Shown here one piece after another: positions 35,962-44,859 of a stretch of DNA of 49,258 bases. Below the pieces are notes generated by a model that made no database searches, was not told the DNA's origin, and was given only the letters and a program-made list of their open reading frames with translations. The stretch spans positions 1-49,258 of the forward strand of contig NZ_JAGGLB010000053.1 in NCBI RefSeq assembly GCF_017874215.1, written 5' to 3'. Source of the DNA: Paenibacillus eucommiae. GTDB lineage: Bacteria > Bacillota > Bacilli > Paenibacillales > NBRC-103111. Both the position numbers and the translations under genes were made by a program. The number at the start of each line of letters is the position of its first letter. Position 1 is the stretch's first letter.

Positions 35962-36879
35962 TCAGTCTACCGCATCCACTTCTTTTCTATCTGGTATGGA
36001 TCGTTGTGCCCCTGCTCGGGTGACCACCATCGAAGATACTTGAATGGCAAAAGCAATCGCATCCTTCTCACTTTTACCTTCGGTCAATCCTACCGCAAAA
36101 GCAGCAACAAAGGAGTCGCCAGCTGCTGTCGTATCCACAACCTTGACGATTGGAGCAGGAAAATGAATGGTTTCATTCGCATTTACGAACAATGACCCTT
36201 TGCTCCCGAGAGTGACAATAATTTGTTTCACACCTTGGGATAAAAGTTTTTTTGCAGCTAATTCCGCTGTATCTATAGAATGAACATCCATTCCCGATAA
36301 TTTCTGAAGCTCAGTCTCATTGGGGATCAAATAATCAATCTTACTCCACACATCAGCATGAATAGAATCAGGAGCCGGTGCTGGGTTTAATATAACAACA
36401 GAATTGTATTTTCGCGCAAGATCAATAGCCTGATAAACAGTCTCTTCAGGTATCTCCATTTGTAGAATAACCACTTCAGCTTCCTGAAATAAGTGTTCAT
36501 GGGCCCTGATATAAGATGTATCGCAAAGCTCATTTGCACCAGATAAAACAACGATGCTATTGTCACCTTCATCATTCACATTGATGATGGCAAGTCCCGA
36601 TGATGCTCCCGCTTCGGTATGAATATAATCAGTATGAACGCCAACCTGCTGCAAATTCTTAATTAAAGGAGCTCCGAATTCGTCCCCTCCGACCTTTCCC
36701 AGCATAGTGACACTCGCACCTAACTTTGCAGCGGTAAAGGCTTGATTCGCTCCTTTTCCACCTGCTATTCTCTCGATAGATTGTCCCATAATAGTTTCCC
36801 CTATTATCGGAATGTAAGGGACTCTGATTACGAAGTCTATGTTAATACTGCCAATAACCAGAATTTTACTTTTCATCAT
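35962..36879 (-). CDS. rbsK: ribokinase
   Basis: A 305-residue PfkB-family kinase that makes ribose-5-phosphate. Signature parts: GSINIDFVIRV (~10-20), GGKGANQAFTAAKLGA (~39), NPAPAPDS (~165), PNETE (~188) and DTTAAGDSFVAAFAVGL (~249) with catalytic Asp255. AAGGGTG precedes the ATG pair. The match to RbsK is close. It follows the nucleoside hydrolase gene by 44 bases, so it would phosphorylate the ribose that enzyme releases. Confidence 0.9.
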   Translation of the reverse strand: MMKSKILVIGSINIDFVIRVPYIPIIGETIMGQSIERIAGGKGANQAFTAAKLGASVTMLGKVGGDEFGAPLIKNLQQVGVHTDYIHTEAGASSGLAIINVNDEGDNSIVVLSGANELCDTSYIRAHEHLFQEAEVVILQMEIPEETVYQAIDLARKYNSVVILNPAPAPDSIHADVWSKIDYLIPNETELQKLSGMDVHSIDTAELAAKKLLSQGVKQIIVTLGSKGSLFVNANETIHFPAPIVKVVDTTAAGDSFVAAFAVGLTEGKSEKDAIAFAIQVSSMVVTRAGAQRSIPDRKEVDAVD

Positions 36880-36923
36880 AATTGATCACCCTTAATGGTT
36901 CACTTTGTGATTTCACTTGAGTA

Positions 36924-37877
36924 TTACAGCAGAATACGTTCCAGCACTAAATCATTAAATCTTTTATAGTCAGCTTCTGCAGCGACTTGGATTTCAGGGA
37001 GGTCGTTCCAGGTGTGATGATGCCTTGTGTCCAAAATGGTCATGCCCAGCGTCAGATTCCCCTTCGTTTCAACGCCTACTCTTCCTTTGATCGTCTGAAT
37101 GAGTGTCTCATCGATTGCCGCGGCAACCGCCATGGAATCAATTAGAACACAATAGGATTCAAATCCGCGATTCGTAACAAACTCAATCATGTTGAGTAGA
37201 AACTTGGCTTCTTTCTTATCCGATTTTCTCAACAATTCTAAATCCTCTTCGGAGAAATTAACGTCAAAATGAGTTGCCACATCAAGTCCGATCGCCATTA
37301 TCGGGATGCCAGAGCTAAATATGATTTCCGCGGCTTCGGGGTCCACATATACGTTCCATTCGCTTTGCGGGTTATCTCCTGTAGCGTTGGCCGATGAATA
37401 TTTGTTTAACCCATAGGCGCCTGCGATCGCGTAAATCCCTTTAATCATATCTTTGATTTCCGGACATTTCATTAAGGCCAAAGCGATATTCGATAATGGC
37501 GCCAGCGCAATCAAATAAAGTTCATTCGGATACTTCTTTACGGTTTCAATAATGACGTCCGCAGCATGCATATCTACAACCTGCTTGGTTGGTGCAGGCA
37601 GAAAGGCTTCTGCCTGACCATCGCTGCCATGCGTGAACGGGTCCGAAGCAAGCGGACGAACCAATGGCTTGGCCATCCCTCTCGCAACCGGAATATCCGT
37701 GCGGTCAATTAACTCCATCGTTTTCAATGCATTGACAGAAGTAATATCTACATGATAGTTTCCAGAAACTGTAGTGATAGCTTTAACATCCAATTCCTTG
37801 CTCTTGCAAGCCAAAATCAGGGCCAATGAATCGTCCATACCTGGATCACAATCAATAATTACTTTTTTAACAGTCAT
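36924..37877 (-). CDS. ribonucleoside hydrolase (IunH/Rih family)
   Basis: A 317-residue Ca-dependent nucleoside hydrolase splitting ribonucleosides into base and ribose. Calcium-site motif DCDPGMDDSLAL (9-20), APLSNIALAL (~125), SEWNVYVDPEAAEII (~167) and the distal DSMAVAAAI (Asp ~245) are all present. GAGGAAGT precedes the ATG, one base from the end of the PfkB gene. Purine or pyrimidine preference cannot be told, but adenine deaminase downstream favours adenosine. Confidence 0.9.
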   Translation of the reverse strand: MTVKKVIIDCDPGMDDSLALILACKSKELDVKAITTVSGNYHVDITSVNALKTMELIDRTDIPVARGMAKPLVRPLASDPFTHGSDGQAEAFLPAPTKQVVDMHAADVIIETVKKYPNELYLIALAPLSNIALALMKCPEIKDMIKGIYAIAGAYGLNKYSSANATGDNPQSEWNVYVDPEAAEIIFSSGIPIMAIGLDVATHFDVNFSEEDLELLRKSDKKEAKFLLNMIEFVTNRGFESYCVLIDSMAVAAAIDETLIQTIKGRVGVETKGNLTLGMTILDTRHHHTWNDLPEIQVAAEADYKRFNDLVLERILL

Positions 37878-37878
37878 T

Positions 37879-38784
37879 TTACTTCCTCCTCATATTTTCT
37901 AATAGCCGGTTAGCCCGTTTTCTCAAATCTGCATCCAGGAACTCTGGTACCCCCTGTTGTTCCAAGCAGATCGAAGCGGATATACTTCCAATAACACCGG
38001 CATCATAGAGCGAATAGCCTTCACATATGCCATATAAAACTCCAGCTGAGGAGCTGTTTCCCCCGCCAGTTGCATCGACAACATTCACATCTTGGACGGG
38101 TGGCACATGAACATATTCATCCCTGGCAATCATGTACGCCCCTCTTCCGCCATCCCTTAAAAATACGAGCGGCGTTTTCCACGAACGGAACTGTTCAACG
38201 ATCTCGTCTACCGTATGCAGGTTAAGGAGCGATCTGGCTTCCGTCATATTAATCGAAAAAATATCAATCATTTCTGCAATTTTTCTTACATGATCCATCT
38301 GGCTGTACGCCGCTGAATCGGCATTGATTTCCCAAAGCACTGTACATCCATATGCCTGCTTCATCGAGCTGACAGCCTGCCAATATTCCAAAATGGCTTC
38401 TTTGAAAATATAAACACCCTTCACATCCGGGCCCAAGGCAGCCTGAATGTCATCCGTTCCAGCTTCCATCAGGCGATAATGCTCACTTCCAAAGGCCGAT
38501 GTTTCTTTCCTTTCCCCATCTTTGAAATAATGAATTAACGTGGTAGGCGTATGGACGTCTTTTACAAGAATATGATTCATGCTGATCTCATTCGTCTCAA
38601 ACCAGTGCCCATGCGCACCAGCAAAATCTGCCCCTACTCCTGTCACAAGCGTAACATCATCTGTCCATACCTTCGCCCCTGCAAGCGCATAAGTGCCTGC
38701 CCCGCCAAGAGCGGCAGTTGGATCGGTATGGCCATAGGGATAAGTCAGATCCGTCACGGCTGTCGAAACCATTACATACTTCAT
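37879..38784 (-). CDS. PfkB-family carbohydrate kinase, Mak32-like
   Basis: A 301-residue ribokinase-fold protein: LGGAGTYALAGAKVW (~26), LVTGVGADF, and the C-terminal nucleotide motif DATGGGNSSSAGVLYG (~237). The usual G-A-G-D, whose Asp is the catalytic base, reads G-G-G-N, as in the Mak32-like branch of the family. It may therefore phosphorylate poorly, use another base, or have a different role. AGGAG precedes the ATG. It lies between the second ADP-ribosylglycohydrolase-type gene and nucleoside hydrolase and is distinct from the true ribokinase downstream. Confidence 0.8.
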   Translation of the reverse strand: MKYVMVSTAVTDLTYPYGHTDPTAALGGAGTYALAGAKVWTDDVTLVTGVGADFAGAHGHWFETNEISMNHILVKDVHTPTTLIHYFKDGERKETSAFGSEHYRLMEAGTDDIQAALGPDVKGVYIFKEAILEYWQAVSSMKQAYGCTVLWEINADSAAYSQMDHVRKIAEMIDIFSINMTEARSLLNLHTVDEIVEQFRSWKTPLVFLRDGGRGAYMIARDEYVHVPPVQDVNVVDATGGGNSSSAGVLYGICEGYSLYDAGVIGSISASICLEQQGVPEFLDADLRKRANRLLENMRRK

Positions 38785-38803
38785 CCTGCAGGACTCCTAA
38801 CCC

Positions 38804-40900
38804 TTAGCTTTTGATCATAAATCCATCTGCTACCATGGTTCCCTTTTCCATCAAGAAGCCCGCTGCTCCACTGGAATAGAGATTGTCATCATCTGTTACA
38901 GATATCAGCTCTTCGCCTTCAACGACTAATGAAAGCTGATTTCCAATTACATTAAATCGGGTATGGTACAGCCGATCTTCTTCATAGGAGAATGGGGCAG
39001 AAGCCAGCACCTTCACCTCATGGTCTTTCCTTGCGATAATGGAAACCTGATTGCCACCTTCATACACAGCGGCATAATACCTTCTATGACCATTGCTTCT
39101 CGCTACCAATCCCGCCCTGCCATGAAGACTGAAAATTAACCGGGATTCAACCGAATAATGATCCCAATCCTTGGAGCCAATTGTTGCAATTCCGTTCGCC
39201 TCATGATGCGAGATGCAGAATGTATATTTAAAATCAGCAGCAAAATGCTTGGCCGAGCTTGTCCAGGTCTGCAGCCAGAAAGGATTCGTTTTCCAGATCG
39301 AGGTCATCATCATGCCGGTTTGATAGAAGAGCTTTGGTGCCCCCTTCCAATCCATATCCTTCAAGATTATTTGCTTATTAAATCGCTGATCCGAGCCAAA
39401 TTCATACCCGATTCTAAAAATTGGCATTCCCTTTGTATCCGGAACCGACCAAGTATACGTAGACTCTCCGCTCTCAAGACTTTGCCATTCCCCATATGCT
39501 GTATGGACCGTATCATCCTTATCATAATAAAGCGCGTATTGTCTTACTTGAATAGACTCATGATTGGGATTAATAAATGTCGCTTCTACTTTTTGTGTGG
39601 AATAGAGGGTTGGACTTGCAACGGTTGAGAAGTTTGCTGCCAGCTTGTCAAAATCAATAAAAGTTGGCGTCGAAATGCGTCCGGCCATTCCCTTAGCCAG
39701 ATGATGGAAAGAAATGAGTAGTCCATTCTGAGACAGTGTTTCATTACTATTTGATAATTGCACGATATCCCATTTAGGCTCAGCATGCGGGCAGGGCTCA
39801 AAGCCTTGCGTAGATCCTTTAAAATCGAAGGTGTACTTCTTAGGCTGTCCCTCATAATCCTGACCCTTCAGCCGATAGCTGGCTTCAATAATTTTATGGG
39901 CTTCTTTCACAGCATCTGTGACGACCGAGCCCCCATCAGCGGTTACCACATACATCAGGTCAGAAACCGGCTTTCTGAAATTCGCGCCTTTATCTATGCC
40001 GTCCAATCCGAGACGAATGCCATTCAGACAGCCGACATTGCCTGCATTGCAGTCCGTATCCCAGCCAGCAGAAGCTGCAATCATAATCGACTTTTGAAAA
40101 TCATCCCCGCCCAGTAATAAGGAAGCGATCACCATGAGATGGTTGGGAATGATGTGACAGCAGCCCGGATAAACTTCATATCCATATTTGGGCTCCATAT
40201 AAGCTCTTACTTTGCGCCAATCCGTTTCCTTGGAACAAATCTCCCTTACATCCTGGATCGCTTTAATCAGCAGCTCACTGGACAAATATTTCATCCCATT
40301 ATCCATAAGCGTATCCATATTCTTCTCGGAGAAAGCCATGGCCTGCATCGCACCAAGGAAACACGCGGCTTCAACGGCCATGCCATCATGACTCACACTT
40401 GCCGATGCTTTAATCAGCTTGACCGCCAGATCCGGATCATCCGGACATGACATGGCAAGAGCATCGATAAAAATCTGCGCCCCAATCTGCTCGGCCAAGG
40501 TGGTACCGTTATAGGCAATCGAACCACTCAGCGGTGCCTCCACCCCATTTTTCAATCTTAAAAAGGCGGTATGCTCTGTGGAACGTCCTAGACCTCCCCA
40601 CCAGAGGACGGTTTTGTCTTCAATAATATAATTTAACCATGAGTTCCCGAATTGTTTGGATGTTAAATTTTGGTAATTATTATCTTTGAGCGTTTTAAAA
40701 AATCCAAAAGTCCCTGAAATATCATCATCTGAAACGATTAATGGAACACCGCATTGTTCATGAACATAATAATGAAGCTCACCAAACTCTTCTTGAATTT
40801 TTTTGTAATCCCAACCCTCAACAGGCCGTCCGAGATAAACCCCAATTATTTTACCCAGCACACCTGCGTAGATAGCTTCCGAATAATCTTTAACAGTCAT
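38804..40900 (-). CDS. ADP-ribosylglycohydrolase-family protein with C-terminal beta domains, paralog 2
   Basis: A 698-residue protein. The N-terminal all-helical ARH/DraG domain (1 to ~340) has YAGVLGKIIGVYLGRPVEGW, metal ligands SDDDISG (Asp58-60), SVSHDGMAVEAA (~170) and AGWDTDCNAGNVGCLNG (~280), so the two-magnesium site looks complete. Beta-rich regions follow; the last ~150 residues resemble a concanavalin/LamG-like fold with AGLVARSNGHRRYYAAVYEGG. No signal peptide, so it is cytoplasmic. ATG 40900 with AGGAGG is preferred; the frame runs into the upstream gene. It is closely related along its whole length to the gene just upstream (40932-43052). Confidence 0.85.
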   Translation of the reverse strand: MTVKDYSEAIYAGVLGKIIGVYLGRPVEGWDYKKIQEEFGELHYYVHEQCGVPLIVSDDDISGTFGFFKTLKDNNYQNLTSKQFGNSWLNYIIEDKTVLWWGGLGRSTEHTAFLRLKNGVEAPLSGSIAYNGTTLAEQIGAQIFIDALAMSCPDDPDLAVKLIKASASVSHDGMAVEAACFLGAMQAMAFSEKNMDTLMDNGMKYLSSELLIKAIQDVREICSKETDWRKVRAYMEPKYGYEVYPGCCHIIPNHLMVIASLLLGGDDFQKSIMIAASAGWDTDCNAGNVGCLNGIRLGLDGIDKGANFRKPVSDLMYVVTADGGSVVTDAVKEAHKIIEASYRLKGQDYEGQPKKYTFDFKGSTQGFEPCPHAEPKWDIVQLSNSNETLSQNGLLISFHHLAKGMAGRISTPTFIDFDKLAANFSTVASPTLYSTQKVEATFINPNHESIQVRQYALYYDKDDTVHTAYGEWQSLESGESTYTWSVPDTKGMPIFRIGYEFGSDQRFNKQIILKDMDWKGAPKLFYQTGMMMTSIWKTNPFWLQTWTSSAKHFAADFKYTFCISHHEANGIATIGSKDWDHYSVESRLIFSLHGRAGLVARSNGHRRYYAAVYEGGNQVSIIARKDHEVKVLASAPFSYEEDRLYHTRFNVIGNQLSLVVEGEELISVTDDDNLYSSGAAGFLMEKGTMVADGFMIKS

Positions 40901-40931
40901 GGATCTCCCTCCTGAATTCCTCAATCGCTTA

Positions 40932-43052
40932 TCAAACAATGGCTTCAACTTTAAATCCATTTGCCAATATGGCACCCGATTCAACCAGGAACCCGGCTCC
41001 TCCGGATGTATATTCATGATCTTCGATGGAGATAATGACCTCTCCGTCTACCGCGACGCTTAGCAGCTCTTTCTTTACATAAAAGGAAACCTCATATCTT
41101 CTATCCAACTGCAAATCGAAATCTACAGCCGCCAATTGTATGGAGCAATCATCTTTATTTTTGCAAATCTGCAATTTATCCTTCGTGAACTTGGCGGCAT
41201 AATATCTTCGATGCCCCTTGGCCCTTGCTATAAGTCCGGCTGATTCCTGATTGGTACATATCAACTGTGAAGATACGCAGTAATTGTCCCAATCCGTTCC
41301 ACCGATCGTTGCAACACCATTGGTTGTAGGATGAGAGATCGAAAAGGTTTCCGCGAAGTCCGGGTTAAAGTTATCTATGGAGCTCATAAAAGATTTAATC
41401 CAGGTTGTATTGGTTGTCCAAGGTGATAAGCTTGGCGTTAAGTCAATTGCTCTTTTCATTTCAAAATGCTTGGGAGCACCTTTCCAGTCAATACTCTTGA
41501 TAATTACACTCCCATCGAGACGCTTATCGCTCGTTAACTCGATCCCGAATCTGTATATGGCATGACCGTTTGTATTGGGCAGCTCCCAACTTAAATGATT
41601 GATAGCTTTGTTGAGGGAAAACTCCGGGCTGTAGATTTTATAAATCACATCTTCTTTCCCATACACATCGATGAACATTTTGAATTGTGGGGCTTGTTCC
41701 TCTCTGAATAGCACTTCCATATTTACGGTTTGTGTGGCATATAGACTAGGGGAAGCCAAGACCTCAAAATAGCTCGTTCCTTCTTTTCCTCTTGACTGCA
41801 GCTCAACAAATGTATCGACAGCAACCATGGAAGAATTGCCTTTAGCCAGATGATGGTATTCGATGACCAGTCCATTCTCTTGTTCAATCAGATTTAAGTT
41901 ATACAGGGTGGTGTCCGCCTGTTCTTCAAGTGTATCTGTATAAGGAATGAACCCTTGCGTTGAGCCGGGATATTCGAAAGCAAAGCGGCTTGATTCAGCC
42001 GGACTCTCTTCTCCCATCCATGCAGCCGCTGCTTTGACGATTTTGCGGGTTTCGATAACAGCATCTGTGATGCAGCTGCCTCCATCCGCAGACACCACAT
42101 AAATCCGGTCGCTAATCGCTTTCCTGAAATCAGGCCCTTGGCCGATTCCCTCCAAGCCGAGGCGAATGCCATTTAAACAGCCGACATTTCCGGCATTGCA
42201 ATCGGTATCCCATCCGGCTGAGGAAGCGATCATGATGGATTTCTGAAAATCATCTCCGGCCATAAGCAAGGCCATCATAACCGCTAAATGATTGGTGACC
42301 ATAGGGCAGCTGCCAGGATATTTGTCGTATCCATGATTGACCGCTATCCATTCCCTGACAATGCGCCAATCATCCGTTTGCTCACACTCTCTTCTTAGAT
42401 CGTTAACAAGCTCCGTGAGTAAGGGATTATTGACTCTTGAGAGTCCCCTATCTATAAGCTTATGAAGGCTCTTTTCTTCAAAAGCACTTGCTTCCATATA
42501 CGCCAGGAAGCAGGCCGCGTCAACAGCAATTCCGTCATGGCTGACACTTGCTGCATGACGAGCCAGTGTTATGGCCCGTTCAGGCTGATTCGGACAAGCC
42601 AGCGCCCAGGCATCAATAAAGATCTGCGCCCCGATTTGCTCGGAAATGCTTCTTCCGTTGAGCAGGCTTGAGCCGCTTTCAGGAGCTTTGATGCCATTCT
42701 TCAATCGTAAGAACGCCGTATGTTCCGTTGATCGTGAGAGGCCTCCCCACCAGAGGACCGTTTTGTTTTCAATAATATAATTCAGCCACGTATCGCCGAT
42801 TTGCGCAGCAGATAAATCCGCCGGAAAGTGATTGTCCTCCAGGGATCTGAAGAAAACGAAGGTGCCAGAAATATCGTCATCCGGGACAATCAGCGGGACA
42901 CCCACCTTTTTGTTCACAAAATAATTAACATCACAAAAGGAATCCCGTATCGCCTCATACGTCCAGCCTTCAATGGGCCGTCCTAAATAAACACCAATGA
43001 TTTTCCCCAGTACGCCTGCATAGATTTGATTTTTATATTGTGCAACAGTCAT
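40932..43052 (-). CDS. ADP-ribosylglycohydrolase-family protein with C-terminal beta domains, paralog 1
   Basis: A 706-residue paralog of the next gene with the same layout: ARH/DraG domain with PDDDISG (Asp58-60), SVSHDGIAVDAACF (170-182) and SAGWDTDCNAGNVGCLNG (278-295). A central beta region follows (LPNTNGHAIYRFGIELTSDK, SIDWKGAPKHF, ~510-560) and a C-terminal LamG-like domain (AGLIARAKGHRRYYAAKF, ~620). Known ARH relatives hydrolyse N- or O-glycosidic bonds of ADP-ribose; here the setting is sugar/nucleoside catabolism. It starts eight bases after the permease gene. The tandem pair may divide anomer or linkage specificity. Confidence 0.85.
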   Translation of the reverse strand: MTVAQYKNQIYAGVLGKIIGVYLGRPIEGWTYEAIRDSFCDVNYFVNKKVGVPLIVPDDDISGTFVFFRSLEDNHFPADLSAAQIGDTWLNYIIENKTVLWWGGLSRSTEHTAFLRLKNGIKAPESGSSLLNGRSISEQIGAQIFIDAWALACPNQPERAITLARHAASVSHDGIAVDAACFLAYMEASAFEEKSLHKLIDRGLSRVNNPLLTELVNDLRRECEQTDDWRIVREWIAVNHGYDKYPGSCPMVTNHLAVMMALLMAGDDFQKSIMIASSAGWDTDCNAGNVGCLNGIRLGLEGIGQGPDFRKAISDRIYVVSADGGSCITDAVIETRKIVKAAAAWMGEESPAESSRFAFEYPGSTQGFIPYTDTLEEQADTTLYNLNLIEQENGLVIEYHHLAKGNSSMVAVDTFVELQSRGKEGTSYFEVLASPSLYATQTVNMEVLFREEQAPQFKMFIDVYGKEDVIYKIYSPEFSLNKAINHLSWELPNTNGHAIYRFGIELTSDKRLDGSVIIKSIDWKGAPKHFEMKRAIDLTPSLSPWTTNTTWIKSFMSSIDNFNPDFAETFSISHPTTNGVATIGGTDWDNYCVSSQLICTNQESAGLIARAKGHRRYYAAKFTKDKLQICKNKDDCSIQLAAVDFDLQLDRRYEVSFYVKKELLSVAVDGEVIISIEDHEYTSGGAGFLVESGAILANGFKVEAIV

Positions 43053-43060
43053 TTTTCACC

Positions 43061-43897
43061 TCACCCTTTAACAGAACCACTGACCAATCCGTCAATAAAG
43101 TATTTCTGAACCCCAAGAAAGAAAATGATTAATGGACCGATCATGATCACGGATGCCGCCATCATTAAGCCCTGGTTCGTGTTGTACGTATTATTCAATG
43201 AAAGAAATCCAAGCGTTGCTGTGAAACTATCCTGCCCTTGCAAAAAGGTAGATGTAATAAGAAACTCGTTCCACGCAGATATACCCACAATGATACTGAC
43301 GGTTAACAAACCGGGACGCACAAGCGGGATCATGACCTTCGAAATGAGCTGCATCGTTGTTGCCCCGTCCATCCGCGCTGCTTCTTCCAATTCAACAGGA
43401 ATATTAACAAAGAACGTCCGCATCAGAAAAATCGAAAGCGGCATATTAACAGCAGCCAAAATAAACCCGACAGCAAATACGTTACCCAATAATCCCAACT
43501 TCGCCATAACAAAATAAAGCGGAAATAAAAACAATTGAATCGGAACCGTCATGGCTACCATAAAATAAATAGTGACAAGCATTGTACCTTTTATTCTATT
43601 TCCTGCCAACACGTAGCCGGCTAACGATGCAGCGAGCAGTACAATAATAATGGTCGTACCCGTCAATAAGAGACTATTCACAAATCCAGTGCTAAAATGC
43701 GCAGCCTTCCAAGCATCCACATAGTTAGAGAACTGCCACATTTGCGGCCAGGATAAGGGATTTTTCACGATCGATCTTTGGTCCTTAAAGCTATTCAGCA
43801 GTACTAAGGCAAGCGGCAGCAAAGCCGTTAAAGCAAACAAAATTAATATGGTATGCGATACAACAGCATTTTTTTTCTTTTTTAGGTTTATACTCAT
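43061..43897 (-). CDS. carbohydrate ABC transporter permease (MalG/UgpE type)
   Basis: A 278-residue permease with six helices and EAA loop EEAARMDGATTMQLISKVMIP (~180), ending in DGLVSGSVKG. The Shine-Dalgarno is GGGAG upstream of ATG 43897, 12 bases after the partner permease. It forms the importer of the eleven-gene operon; no ATPase gene accompanies it. Confidence 0.9.
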   Translation of the reverse strand: MSINLKKKKNAVVSHTILILFALTALLPLALVLLNSFKDQRSIVKNPLSWPQMWQFSNYVDAWKAAHFSTGFVNSLLLTGTTIIIVLLAASLAGYVLAGNRIKGTMLVTIYFMVAMTVPIQLFLFPLYFVMAKLGLLGNVFAVGFILAAVNMPLSIFLMRTFFVNIPVELEEAARMDGATTMQLISKVMIPLVRPGLLTVSIIVGISAWNEFLITSTFLQGQDSFTATLGFLSLNNTYNTNQGLMMAASVIMIGPLIIFFLGVQKYFIDGLVSGSVKG

Positions 43898-43909
43898 TGA
43901 AGCACTCCC

Positions 43910-44773
43910 TCAGCCTTTCAACTCGTTCTTACTCAACCAAATATACAGGCATGAAGCAAGCAGACCCAATACACTCATGAACAGGGCTACAGATGCTGCC
44001 TTGCCTACCTGAAATGTAGAGAATGCAAACGTATAAGCATAAGTGCTCAGCATTTCAGTGGAGTGAGCCGGACCACCGCCTGTTAATAAATACACATAGT
44101 CGAAAGTCAAAAATGAGAAGATAATGATCATGACAAGCATAATACTAAATGTCGGTTTAATAGATGGGAAGTATACATATCTGAATAGCTGCCAGCCGTT
44201 ACACCCTTCCAGTTCCGCAGCTTCAAGCTGTTCCTTCGGAGTTTGGCGAAGTGCTGCGAGATAGACCACCGTTAGAAACCCCCAGTAATGCCATATATCA
44301 ACGGCTGCAACAGCATAGAGCGCTGAGTTTACAGAGGAGAGCGGTGAAGTTATAGGCAATCCCAAGTTATTTTTCAAATATCCAACAACACCGGATACCG
44401 GATTGAAAATAATGTTCAACCAGAGCATCGCATTCGTCGCTGGTGCCAGCACATAGGGAAACAAGAAAACCAACTGATATGCGCTTCGGCTATTTTTACG
44501 TTTCAATAACAGCATCGCGGTTAATAGCCCTATGACTACTGGAATTGTAATAAACAAGACGGTCCATTGGGCGTTGTTGAATATCGCTTTCCAAAAGATT
44601 TTATCATCGAAAATTTCTATAAAGTTCTGTAAACCAATAAATTTTGGAGAAGTGGATACTCCATTCCAATCTGTAAATGCGGCAAGCATCGTTAATACTC
44701 CAGGTATAAAAACGACTAAGAGACTAATTAATAGAGCTGGAGCTATTAAGACATAATTAATTGCTTTTCTCAT
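43910..44773 (-). CDS. sugar ABC transporter permease (MalF/UgpA type)
   Basis: A 287-residue permease starting MRKAINYVLIAPALL at ATG 44773, with GAGGGGAAGAG just upstream; a further 19 upstream codons are not supported. Six helices, EAA loop EAAELEGCNGWQLFRYVYFP (~195), then TFDYVYLLTGGGPAHSTEML, typical of the class. It sits after an 86-base gap with a hairpin that follows the binding-protein gene. Confidence 0.9.
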   Translation of the reverse strand: MRKAINYVLIAPALLISLLVVFIPGVLTMLAAFTDWNGVSTSPKFIGLQNFIEIFDDKIFWKAIFNNAQWTVLFITIPVVIGLLTAMLLLKRKNSRSAYQLVFLFPYVLAPATNAMLWLNIIFNPVSGVVGYLKNNLGLPITSPLSSVNSALYAVAAVDIWHYWGFLTVVYLAALRQTPKEQLEAAELEGCNGWQLFRYVYFPSIKPTFSIMLVMIIIFSFLTFDYVYLLTGGGPAHSTEMLSTYAYTFAFSTFQVGKAASVALFMSVLGLLASCLYIWLSKNELKG

Positions 44774-44812
44774 CTGCAACTCTTCCCCTCTTCTTACAGG
44801 ACTTAAAGAAAG

Positions 44813-44851
44813 AGCAGGGGATCCTGGCAAGCTCTAATGAAATCCCCTGCT
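44813..44851 (-). terminator. intercistronic hairpin after the binding-protein gene
   Basis: A perfect 10-base inverted repeat AGCAGGGGAT (44813-44822) / ATCCCCTGCT (44842-44851), with a partly T-rich tail on the minus strand. It probably stabilises or partly terminates the message, so the binding protein is made in excess over the permeases. Confidence 0.6.
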
Positions 44852-44859
44852 GCAGAAAT

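Noticed and set aside
40901..41017. Longer start for the second ARH-family gene
   Set aside because: The extension lies inside the upstream ARH gene and lacks homology; AGGAGG directly precedes ATG 40900, and the protein then aligns end to end with its paralog.
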